Shown here: positions 1 to 8,691 of the stretch, one piece after another | Numbering within the stretch: position 1 is the stretch's first letter | Layout of the letters: every line of letters starts with the position of its first letter | From: Tremella fuciformis | Taxonomy: Eukaryota > Basidiomycota > Tremellomycetes > Tremellales > Tremellaceae | NCBI GenBank assembly: GCA_032768795.1 | Contig: CP136490.1 | Span: 1,240,001 to 1,304,000 of the forward strand | DNA: 64,000 nt | Direction of reading: 5' to 3' | The notes under the pieces: model-generated | What the model was told of the DNA's origin: nothing | Seen by the model: only the letters and a program-made list of their open reading frames with translations | The model's database searches: none | Program-made: the position numbers and the translations under genes

Positions 1-2
1 AG

Positions 3-95
3 GGAGATCGGAGCTTTGATTCATTTGATGGCATATTCCAGGAAGGGGGTGCGGACATTGAGGCCCTCTTCAAGACGGTCGACGGATCGCATTGA
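3..95 (+). CDS. 3' end of an unidentified gene (partial)
   Basis: An open frame runs in from the left edge and stops at TGA 93-95. It gives about 30 residues rich in Asp, Phe and Gly, ending in DGSH. A C-terminal acidic/aromatic patch like this is common in transcription factors, but nothing here identifies the family. It is called as coding only because the frame is open from the edge and the spacing to the next gene fits a 3' end. It could be chance. Confidence 0.35.
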   Translation, partial: GDRSFDSFDGIFQEGGADIEALFKTVDGSH

Positions 96-418
96 TTCTT
101 TGCTGTCAGTCCTGCTTGGTCACCATGTTGTATTTCATGCATACGATTGCTCTTGACCTCGACCTGGATCTTATCGGAGTCCACGTGTCGGCCGTGCCGT
201 GCCGACCGCCTGCCCAAAATGTCCGGATCTTTCGGGTGGAGGTGAGTCGCCGGATTACAAAGAAATGAGGTCAGCGACGTTCCACTGTGCACCCATTTCC
301 CATATATACCAGGTAGCACTCAAAGCCCACGTCTGTTCTGTCCTTTGTATCGCCCGTAGAGCCCTAGACAACTAGACACGCTCATTCTCTCTGCCTTGCA
401 AACACCTGCCATACCATC
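96..418. other. intergenic, promoter of the old yellow enzyme gene
   Basis: No coding frame of note. A TATA-like run (catatata) lies near 300-307, about 110 bases before the ATG at 419, and is followed by C/T-rich sequence usual at fungal transcription starts. Confidence 0.4.
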
Positions 419-1891
419 ATGACCCGCTCCAAGCTTCAAGATCAAACCGGCCCGATCCTCCCTTATCCCATTCCTGCAGCGCAGGGCTACCATGAGTTCA
501 TGCCTGGCCAGCAGCAGCCTATCGGTTCTCTCCTCCCCGCGGACAAGTTTCCGCAGAATGAAGACCCCCCTAAGCTGTTTGAGCCCATCACCATCCGGGG
601 TGTCACATTCCCCAATCGAGCATGGGTCTCACCGATGTGCATGTGTGAGCAAGGCGGTCTGTGTCTTGCGCGAGGCAACCAGCTGATAAATCAGACTCAT
701 CCGATGATGGTCACGCAACCGACTTCCACTTTGTGCATCTTGGCTCCATGGCAATCCGGGGCTGGGGCAGCATCATGGTCGAGGCGACCGCGGTGGTACC
801 CGAAGGGCGTATCACCCCATCCGACTCTGGTATCTGGAGCGACAGTCATATCTCAGGGTTCAAGCGCATCGTCGACTTTGTTCACGCATCAAAGGGAAAA
901 ATCGGCATCCAGCTTGCCCATGCCGGACGCAAGGCTAGCACCCAGCCGCCGTGGGTTCTCCGCATGGCCCAAGACGAGGGCTGGAAGGGAGGCGAGGTTG
1001 CAGGGGAAGAGGTCAAGGGATGGCCCAACGGCAGTGAGTCGAAATGCTCACTCTACTTGCTCTTGCTGATGATTTCCCAGCCGTCGGCCCATCTCAGATC
1101 AGCTTTAGCGAGGGAAAGTACCCGGATCCGGTCGAGGCTACAGCCGAGTATATCCAGAACCTCAAACAGGCGTTCTTAGATGCTGTTGAGCGCTGCCGCA
1201 AGATTGGCTTCGACTTCATCGAGATTCATGGTGCTCACGGATACTTCATCCACGAGTTCTGCTCCCCTCTTTCCAACAAGAGGACCGACCAGTACGGAGG
1301 CTCGCTCGAGAACCGTATCCGCCTTCCCCTCGAGATCGCTCAGATCGTGAGGCAGGCTTGGGATGGCCCCTTGTTCTACCGAACCAGTGCTTCTGACTGG
1401 CTGGACGAGGTTGAAGGACCGGAGAAAGCCTTCCCTGGTGAGAAGGAAGAGTACAAGTGGTGGTGGGTCTCCATAAAAGAGTGATGCAGGCAACTGCTGA
1501 GGCCTAGGGGCATTGAGCAGACCACGATTCTCGCCAAGAAGTTGGAGGAAATCGGGGTGGATCTTCTTGACGTTTCATCGGGGGGCAACGACCTCCGTCA
1601 AAAGATCGCCATCGGGCCTTCGTATCGTCAGAACCTTGCTAGGGAACAGGGGGGACGCGCTGATGAGTAGAGCTGCCTTTCGCCAAGCACATCAAAGCGC
1701 ACGTCTCGGACCTCCTGATCGGGACTGTTGGCCTGATCACCGACGCCGTTCAAGCAAATGACGTTCTGGAGAAAGACGAGTCGCACGTCGTCTTCATGGC
1801 AAGGCAGCTCCTCAGAGACATCGACTTCCCCCTCGAGGCAGCCGAGACGCTGGGCGCCGCGGTCTCTCCTGCGCTGCAGTATGAAAGGTAA
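419..1891 (+). CDS. NADH:flavin oxidoreductase, old yellow enzyme family (YqjM-like)
   Basis: Predicted FMN-dependent ene-reductase that reduces activated C=C bonds with NAD(P)H in the cytosol. Five exons close in frame: 419-644, 695-1033, 1081-1462, 1508-1626, 1671-1891 (428 aa). The N-terminal family signature is [20 protein letters not shown] (only visible after splicing intron 1). It is followed by the FMN/substrate segment [11 protein letters not shown], the [14 protein letters not shown] barrel strand with [14 protein letters not shown], the SSGGN phosphate-binding turn, and the final GLIT plus [14 protein letters not shown]. The third intron uses donor GTGGGT and the fourth GTCAGA, which is weak. 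The protein ends at QYER, a few residues shorter than usual, and the stop lies within a possible GTAAAT donor, so one more small 3' exon is possible. The ATG at 419 is the first in frame. Confidence 0.88.
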
Positions 1892-2279
1892 ATTTCGAAC
1901 TTTCGAATGCTTGAATGCTAAAAGGAAGGGCCTGGAGTCGTATGGTGGTCAAGCGAGAACATGTTAAGGCGAAGGCACACCACAAAGGTATTTCAGAAGT
2001 CGAAGGCGAGGAGAGCCTCAATCGAGCATCGCGTTAGAACACAGAAGTCCGATGCAACGCTTAAGCTCTGTTGCGGATCGAGTTTGGCCTTCGGACCGAT
2101 GCTTCGCTCGAGAGACATGCTTCTGACCTGTAGATTTCTCCTTTGGGAGTTCCACTTGTGAAGGGATGTGCACACCCGCGACCTATACCAGAACGTGAGG
2201 CATATAAGCGGGACGCGACGATCCCCACGTCACTCATCCCTTGCATGACACTTGATCTTAGCATTCCCACTGACTCACA
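1892..2279. other. intergenic between old yellow enzyme and orphan gene
   Basis: Nothing coding is convincing. The last 60 bases, with cactgactcaca directly before the ATG at 2280, look like the promoter and leader of the next gene. Confidence 0.4.
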
Positions 2280-3119
2280 ATGGGGCAAAAGACCTACTAT
2301 GAGCCAGATCGGGGAGAACAGCCGGCGCCGTCATACCAGCAGTCGCAGCGAGTCAAAGATCGTGCTCGAGAAATATATTCCCAACGAGCGACCTCTTCCC
2401 GCAGAGATCACCGAGGAAGCTCTGAGAAAACTCCCGATCTCACTCGGAAGGACAAGCAGGCAATGCGCGAAAAGGAGCAGGACGAGAACGACTACCTGAG
2501 ATGGCAGATCATGAGGAACGAAACTATTCGGTCTTACAGGCCGATCAGCCGCGACAAGGGGCACACATCGACATCGGAACGGTTCTTCAACTTGTGGTTC
2601 GACAATAATGCCTTGACGAAGCAAAGGCAAGAGACACTCAAATTGATAGCTCCCCTGCTTGCCGGCACTGTAATATTCGAGCTGGATCACGTATGGACCT
2701 GTGAAGCTAAAAGAACAGAAAAGGCTAGAGCTGAATTGGCCAGGGGTCATGCGAACAGTATTTTGGGGACCGACGAGCTTTCCTGCCTCGTAAGGAATCA
2801 AATAGCTACACCCAATATACTTTACTCGGCTACCGACCGCAATTACCTGAACCAGTATTTGCGATCGGTCATCCATGGAGGCGCCGGACGAGGCGGAAAA
2901 TCTAATGGTGGATCCGAGAGGGGGCAAATGCTATGGAGTCTCTTCAAGGAGGCCTTGGGAGCGCGTACAGGGGGGAGTGCACAGTATGACTACTCTGCGC
3001 CCCCTGTGGCTGATAATTCCCAGACTGAGTGTTATACTTACGCGCAGACCGCGTCATTTGATCCTTATGGTCAAACTTGGCAGACGGGCTCATTGTCCCG
3101 GAATGCAACGTCTTGGTAG
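2280..3119 (+). CDS. orphan hypothetical protein, distant paralogue of the next gene
   Basis: Single-exon frame of 279 aa with a good start context (cacaATGgg). Residues 1-100 are hydrophilic and rich in Arg, Glu and Gln. A more structured segment follows from about residue 80 (SYRPIS, SERFFNLWF) to about 200 (RNYLNQYLRSV), and the C-terminus is Gly/Ser/Tyr-rich. I recognise no domain. The middle segment lines up with residues near 350-470 of the protein at 3790-5406: both have SYRP(I/L), an aromatic-rich helix, IL-x(4-5)-LS-x-L, and then RN-x-LN-x-YLR. This suggests a lineage-specific tandem family. No introns, signal peptide or membrane segment were seen, and function is unknown. Confidence 0.6.
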   Translation: MGQKTYYEPDRGEQPAPSYQQSQRVKDRAREIYSQRATSSRRDHRGSSEKTPDLTRKDKQAMREKEQDENDYLRWQIMRNETIRSYRPISRDKGHTSTSERFFNLWFDNNALTKQRQETLKLIAPLLAGTVIFELDHVWTCEAKRTEKARAELARGHANSILGTDELSCLVRNQIATPNILYSATDRNYLNQYLRSVIHGGAGRGGKSNGGSERGQMLWSLFKEALGARTGGSAQYDYSAPPVADNSQTECYTYAQTASFDPYGQTWQTGSLSRNATSW

Positions 3120-3789
3120 TGATTACTCAGCACTCGCATCAGGTCGTCCCGTCATCTACATGTATCTGTCATATTTCTACGAGTTACAATGAGGGGTCCG
3201 CGACAGGCAGATGTCCGCCCTTTGCCGTTGCGCGAATGCGTTTGAAGTAGATGGTAAAGGGATATTTTGCCTCACAAAGACTCTAGCGGTGAACTCGACA
3301 TGCAATCTATCATCTTATGGCGACCGCCATTTGTCGAAAACCCGGTTAGTTCCGTCGAGGGATCACCGCACCCTTGGGACCAAGTGGGTCCAGCAGAGAT
3401 TGATAGAGGTGGAGGAAGGCGTGACACATCACCTGTAAATGCATCACACTTCCCGTCCGAAAGGGTACTCAAGCGATGGTGATACCTTGCCGTAAGAGAA
3501 TGCTCCGTGCTGCTACCTTTCGAGGGATGAGAGGGGAACCGTCCTTTACTGTACGAGGTATATCTAATGCGAGAGAGGTTTCCGCTCGAGAACGCTCAAG
3601 ACTTCAGGCGCTACTCTGCCTTCATGACTCTTACGAACCAGCCCCCCCCCCCCCCCCCTCTCTCGCCACTCTCCCCTCCCTCTGTCTGTCTCTCAACAGC
3701 GGGGGATATCTCATCTTCCTCGCACTGACGTGAGCCAGTCTCACACTCGCCTCTTCCCCGATTTTGAGACTTCCGTCTTCCAAGAGAAC
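3120..3789. other. intergenic with homopolymer tract
   Basis: No gene seen. It holds a run of 17 C at 3642-3658 followed by a C/T-rich stretch, and then the leader of the next gene. The open frame of that gene extends upstream to a GTG at 3730, but the first ATG is at 3790. Confidence 0.45.
3642..3658. repeat. poly-C homopolymer, 17 bases
   Basis: Seventeen consecutive C residues within a pyrimidine-rich promoter segment about 130 bases before the orphan gene start. It is likely length-variable, and sequencing length error is possible. Confidence 0.85.
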
Positions 3790-5406
3790 ATGGCCTATCC
3801 GTGGAGCTTCATGAGGGAGTTCACCCACGTCGAGCGGCCTCGACGGTGTCCAGCTCGCAATATTGGTGAATTCAGCAGAGAGCGCCAGCAGAATATCGAA
3901 TGGTTAAATGCGATCGCTGCTTCTTCCCGTAATCCAACTTCTCGCTTTGAACGGTTCTTTGAGATCTCGCAACAGCGTGAGAGCTGCACAGACAAGGGAG
4001 ACCCGCTACCGTGGTTCGAGACGAAAATCTTAGAGTCTTCCAATGCGACGGACGATCACGGCGCGCTTGCGCGGAGCGAGAGCGAGGGACAAAACCCCAT
4101 CACAGAGTCAGAAGACGAAGCTCCAGCACGCATCGAATATGCAGACCCGCTACCATCTTTCGAGGGGATGATCCCAGAGCGTCTCGATGCGCCAGACGAG
4201 CACAGTAGACTACCAGGTAGTGAGTGCGAGGGACAAAACCCCATTACAGAATCGGAAGACGGTGAAGCTTCAACATGCAGCAAAGGCTCAGACCCGCTAC
4301 CACCTTTCGAAAGGATGATCCCAGAGCATCTCAAATCGCCGGACGATCGCAGTCATCTTCCGGGTAGTGAGCGTGAGGGGCAAAGGCCCATTGCAGAACC
4401 GGAAGACGGCAAATGTCCAGCATGCAGCGAACGCCCGGCATGCAGTGAACGCCCAGAATTGAGAAAGGCGCTCGCCATTGACAAGCATCCCGGTAATGCG
4501 CTGGGCGCGGAGGAAGGCGCGGAAGGCTCGTCGCAGCGTGACACAAGACTCGAGGATGAAGGGTCCGTTGATCCTGAGGGATTTGGAGCAGAACAGCCTC
4601 GCACTGACCCTGGGAGTACCAACGTCAGCCTGTCTTTAATGACACAGACCCATAAGCGCACCCGCACTGAGCGTCGCCATGAGCAAAAAGCTGCCAAGAA
4701 GATCCAGAGAGCTGCCGAGCATGCGGAATTTGAAGCGATTATAGCAGAAGCCAGCGCATGGTCAGCAGGAGCAAGAGCAAGGCCCGAGCCTGCATCCCCC
4801 TCTACCTCATATCGACCACTCACCTCTGACAAATTTGTCAAATCATTCACAGACGCAGTCAAGGACTATCTCACCAAGGCAATGGATGCTCCATCATCCG
4901 AGGACGAGGACGCCGAATTATTACGACGCACCCTCTTCCCAACATTGATGTGCACGATCGCGACGTATATATATGAGTCACGTTTGCCAGATCGGTTTAG
5001 CCATTGTTCGCGGGCTGCAGCAGACCGATATGCCACGATCCTTGACGATATGGGACTTTCCAGCCTGAGAAGCACCATCGCTCCTGGAGATTCGACCCAG
5101 ACATTGACTGTGGATGAGCGAAACGCCTTGAATCTGTATTTGAGGGCCTTCGATCACCCCGAAAATGCAGTGCCGACGAGGGTAACCTCTATGCTCAAAG
5201 GGGCCCTGCTTGCCTTTGAACTGTTCCACGATGCAATCAAGGACTCGACACGAAACGCTCAAGCACTGACCAATAATGGCAATAGATCGACAAAACGGAT
5301 AGGCACCGAGACGCTCAAGGAACGGTACTTGCGAGTCCTGACAAGACTCCCCTCCTCTTGGCCGATACCGGAACACTTCTGGACCGTACTTGAGGAACCT
5401 CACTGA
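3790..5406 (+). CDS. orphan hypothetical protein with three internal 48-residue repeats
   Basis: Single exon, 538 aa from the first ATG (context gagaacATGg). Residues about 71-215 hold three tandem repeats of 48-49 aa, each starting DPLP-x-FE and ending with a GQ-x-PI(T/A)E-x-ED motif. A short doubled ACSERP unit follows. A basic coiled-coil-like stretch comes next (about 300-340, KRTRTERRHEQK). The C-terminal 180 residues are more compact and helical (from SYRPLTSDKF through RNALNLYLRAF to the end) and resemble the middle of the protein encoded at 2280-3119. No family is recognised. There is no signal peptide or membrane helix. It lies in tandem with its probable paralogue and is likely a fast-evolving lineage-specific gene. 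Confidence 0.6.
   Translation: MAYPWSFMREFTHVERPRRCPARNIGEFSRERQQNIEWLNAIAASSRNPTSRFERFFEISQQRESCTDKGDPLPWFETKILESSNATDDHGALARSESEGQNPITESEDEAPARIEYADPLPSFEGMIPERLDAPDEHSRLPGSECEGQNPITESEDGEASTCSKGSDPLPPFERMIPEHLKSPDDRSHLPGSEREGQRPIAEPEDGKCPACSERPACSERPELRKALAIDKHPGNALGAEEGAEGSSQRDTRLEDEGSVDPEGFGAEQPRTDPGSTNVSLSLMTQTHKRTRTERRHEQKAAKKIQRAAEHAEFEAIIAEASAWSAGARARPEPASPSTSYRPLTSDKFVKSFTDAVKDYLTKAMDAPSSEDEDAELLRRTLFPTLMCTIATYIYESRLPDRFSHCSRAAADRYATILDDMGLSSLRSTIAPGDSTQTLTVDERNALNLYLRAFDHPENAVPTRVTSMLKGALLAFELFHDAIKDSTRNAQALTNNGNRSTKRIGTETLKERYLRVLTRLPSSWPIPEHFWTVLEEPH
4000..4434 (+). repeat. three tandem coding repeats of about 144-147 bp
   Basis: In-frame units begin at 4000, 4144 and 4291, each opening with gacccgctacc and encoding DPLP. 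Unit 2 is 147 bp and unit 1 is 144 bp. The second and third units are the more alike, and the first is the most diverged. This fits recent in-frame expansion. Confidence 0.85.
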
Positions 5407-5967
5407 TCCGCGTGAGCTGTAGAGTCCGTGCGTCCCTGCCTCCCAGCGTGATTCCCCGTTCTTTGACCCCGGACAGCCGCACCCGAGCCTAGTGCAGAAT
5501 CTGTGATAGAATCTGACTTTCATGTGCATGCAGTTCTTGCCTGATCGTCCGGCAGCCAGCGCAACCAGTTTGGGATCAAGGACCTGTCAAAGGTCGAGAT
5601 ACTGCAGAGATCGATGACACCACCTTGAAATTGACGTTTCCAACCCCGCCTGCCCAGGATAGGGACTATCCCGGAATTTTGTTACCTCAGAACCGTCAGT
5701 CACGCCATTACCTTGCAGAAACGCACTTGATCATTGCTCTCGAACCTGCATCTTATGTCAGATTCTCTAAGTGATGCCAAGGTACATGTCTATGAGTAGG
5801 AGATGCCTTGCCGAAGCAGCTCTGAAAGGATCTTGCACATCAGCACTGAGGAACGCAGACTTTCCTCTCATATCGCAATCGTCTACAGTCGCAGACTACA
5901 TGGCAGCGCAGAAAGCTGACTTGCAAGCTTCGGATGATGCACAAGATGGCATGAAGATGACATTGTT
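5407..5967. other. convergent intergenic region
   Basis: This lies between the stop of the plus-strand orphan gene and the stop of the minus-strand transporter gene. No coding sequence or RNA gene is supported here. Confidence 0.4.
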
Positions 5968-7838
5968 CTACACTCTCGCATCTAATGCAGCCCAACGCTC
6001 GAGAGCCCTATCGAACCCCTCCATTTCCCTTTCGCCAACTAGATCAGCGATTATACGGTAAAGGTCGTCCAGACCGTATGCTACGTGTACAAGAGCGACA
6101 CTGGCGCTTCCAAAGATAGCAAATTGTTCATTCTCGTCATCAGCTCATTGAGTAGGATGAGAAGGTGTCACTCACATGACACTGATCCCAAGTGAAGATG
6201 TCCGTGATCGAGCTGACGAGTGATTCTTGCGCCCGAGTCTCCATGTTCTGTTCACTTGTGTTTCGTGAAGGCGGGGGCTTGTTCCGCAAAGCAGCGCTGT
6301 GTGCGTGATGGTAGGCCAGACGCTCCATGATGGACATGGAAGCGGGCAAGGGCGAGCCGTGGTATAGCGATTGATTGAGAAGAGCAAACAGAGACAGTGA
6401 GTCGGCAATCTGCATATGTCAGCCGGTATACAGTCATAGATTGATATACTCACAAATGTTGGATGCATCAGATCAGAGACCTCGACCAATTTCCTGCACC
6501 ATGATGGCTCGATGCGTCTTGTCGCTCCCGCCAAGAGGCCGAGCATACTGACCATGCGCATGCTCACATCAAGCAGCTTCTTGTACTCTTCCTCTGGCCA
6601 AGGTCCACTGTTTCTATTAGCGACTATGACCCATTGTGCTATTACTTACGCGAGACCCGGCTCCAATTTGGCGAAGTTCATTCGCTGTTGCAGGAGAGCG
6701 GTCCGAGCCTTACCTGTCAGCGCGAAGACAGAACTAGCAGGCAGACTTACGGTTACAGCGAGGAATCTTTCGCGAACTTTGTCCATTCGCGCTGTCGCTC
6801 GATCAACCACGTCAGGGCTGCCGTCATCGATATCTTGTGCTTCCAGCTCAAAGTTGCTCAGGATCTTGCCGTACAGCTCGCCAATTTCTCCGATGTTGTG
6901 TGCCAAGCTGTGTCTGACTTGTGCTTTGGCCGAGATCGGCTTGGGTAGAAGCATCATTATCATGGAACCTGTGAAGCCTGGGAGTGAGCGGGTCCTTGAG
7001 TTGCAATTGCTCCAAACATTGTGGACGTCTAAACTCACCGATCAACACGAGAAGAGCTCGTCGTCCCGCAAGTCCGGCACCAGATCCCTGGTTCGCAGTC
7101 TGATATGTATGTCCATCCACCCATGAGTAACCAACAACGAACTGTATATAAGATCAAGAATGAGCTTGTTTTCAGAAGACTTACGACCAGGGTCACAGGC
7201 GTCATCATCGTGAGACCCATTAGTGGCATTGGCGCGACGATTCGAACGAACAAAAGGGGGGCAACGATGATCGTCTTAATGTCAGCTTGGACATGATGTA
7301 CGACTCACAGTTGCAGCAACGACACCGTATGGGCTTCCACTTCCCTTGGCCGCTCCAATGTACCAGGCGAGCATTCCCAAAACCAGACCAGCGCAGGTTC
7401 CCGCCTATAGGTTAGTCAGGGTCCGCCACTGCATTATTCACGACTGACAACACGGGTGAGGAACGCCCAGACTTGCTCGCCCGCATACAAGCCCATGCCG
7501 GTCTGCGCCTATCCTGTCAGCTCCTCACCTACAAGCCGTGAAGCGAGCGGATTGACCATGATGAGTGCCCAGAGACCTCTGCAACTTATCAGCACTTCTA
7601 CAACGCCTCTTAGCTTCCTCACCGGTTGGCATAGCTGACGGTGTCAGCACCATCGCAGACAATTCAGACTAGGCTTACTAGAACTTTCCCGACGCCTGCG
7701 TGGCAATCGCCGGTACCCATAGAGCTATCGAGACCAGGCCATACTTGAGAGCGAAAATTCCGGCATTTGACGTTAGTCCTCGCCATAGCAGGTGCAGCAT
7801 CCTGCCAAACTTTTGCACGCCATTGCGAGGTTCACGAG
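5968..7838 (-). pseudogene. 3' half of a membrane transporter gene split by a copia element
   Basis: This holds the second half of an aromatic-acid-exporter/fusaric-acid-resistance-like multispan protein (the fungal ER-transporter 6TM family). Read on the minus strand from 7838, the exon continues the codons cut at 13281: after one copy of the ACGAG duplication is removed, the protein reads DPDAREPRNGVQKFGRMLH. It continues through a membrane helix (FALKYGLVSIALWVPAI). Exons with LIMAQTGMGLYAGEQVWAF, AGLVLGMLAWYIGA, TIIVAPLLFVRIVAPMPLM and FVVGYSWVDGH make up the second membrane bundle. A long cytosolic tail follows and stops at 5968-5970. About 11 short introns can be placed, several with GTCA donors. 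All splice sites and the frame look intact, so the gene was probably functional until the insertion. Confidence 0.8.
7834..7838. repeat. target-site duplication ACGAG (left copy)
   Basis: The five bases before the left LTR match 13281-13285 after the right LTR. A 5-bp duplication is usual for Ty1/copia integrase. Confidence 0.9.
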
Positions 7839-7955
7839 TGTTAGCGGTGCCGCCACCTCGAGTCATAGGGTAATTACCGAGAAACTCCGTCAGCTAGTAG
7901 GACCCATTACCATCTCGTAGGATATGTCGGATGCGACTCATATCTCACGTCAACA
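7839..7955 (+). repeat. 5' LTR of element 1, 117 bp
   Basis: It starts tgttagcggt and ends cacgtcaaca, and is identical over its full length to 13164-13280. It is very short for a copia LTR, and no clear TATA box or polyadenylation signal can be made out. Confidence 0.95.
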
Positions 7956-7971
7956 GATTAAAAGTCCCACG
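7956..7971 (+). other. primer-binding site matching the tRNA-Lys(UUU) anticodon arm
   Basis: Directly after the 5' LTR the sequence gattaaaagtcccacg is the complement of CGTGGGACTTTTAATC. GACTTTTAATC is the anticodon arm of tRNA-Lys(UUU): loop CUUUUAA plus tRNA positions 39-40. There is no TGG, so a whole tRNA 3' end cannot be the primer. It implies priming by a cleaved 5' tRNA half, as known for Drosophila copia and yeast Ty5 with initiator Met. The tRNA match is from memory of conserved tRNA sequence. Confidence 0.7.
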
Positions 7972-8691
7972 TACTCGATCGTGACTAGGCCGGCAGCAAC
8001 AGCCAGGATAGCACAAAGCAAGGCCTTGGCTCAGCGGTTTAACAGCCGTCACCCCAAGGTCTGGATTCTTCTTGGCTGTGTGGGCCAGTACGGGACGCGT
8101 GCTTAATTGGGTGACTCCATTTTGCGCCGCCTGCGCTGTGTTTCCCCGGTTAGGTTTACTATTAATCTGTGGTCCCCAGTACCTTATTGGCGCTGGTTTG
8201 CCCGATTAGTAGAGGGTCTAGTCAGTCAGTCGGTTCGAGTACCACGAGGTGCGGCATAGCGGGCATTCGACAACGTCGATCGTCAGACCCGTGCAACTTC
8301 ATCGTCTCGGTATTCTACATCCGACAGACCGAGACGACGGAACGCCTTGTTCGAGCCGTCACGTCCTGGAGGGCGGTTTTGCCTTGGACGGCTGTCCTGG
8401 AGGGCAGGTTTTTGCCTTGGACACGGAAGACGGAGAACGGGAAGGGCGGGAGTAACGCTCTGCACCGTGCTGGTGTAGGAGAAGCGGGCAGTCTAGCTTT
8501 GGCTCAGACGTAGACATTGTCTTCGGACGGTGTGAAAATCCAGATTATCACTGGTGGCGTGCACGGAGAGGCCCTTGGTGCACGTCTTGCGTACGATAAG
8601 TCCTCTCTGAGAGTTTTATCACTCTGTTTAAGGCTGTTGCTGAATTCGCAACGGATAAGGCCTTGGTCGTCATCACCTATTCTACGGCACG

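Noticed and set aside
1380..1510. Apparent frame break in the old yellow enzyme gene after FPG
   Set aside because: The obvious GTGAGA donor gives the wrong phase, but a later GTGGGT donor (1463) restores WWGIEQTT, so the gene is whole.
3730..3789. Start of the second orphan gene at GTG 3730
   Set aside because: A GTG start is not expected in a fungal nuclear gene; the ATG at 3790 has a good context.
8200..8260. tRNA-like T-arm (ggttcgagtacc) in the element 1 leader
   Set aside because: The flanking bases do not form a paired stem and no acceptor or anticodon arms are found around it.
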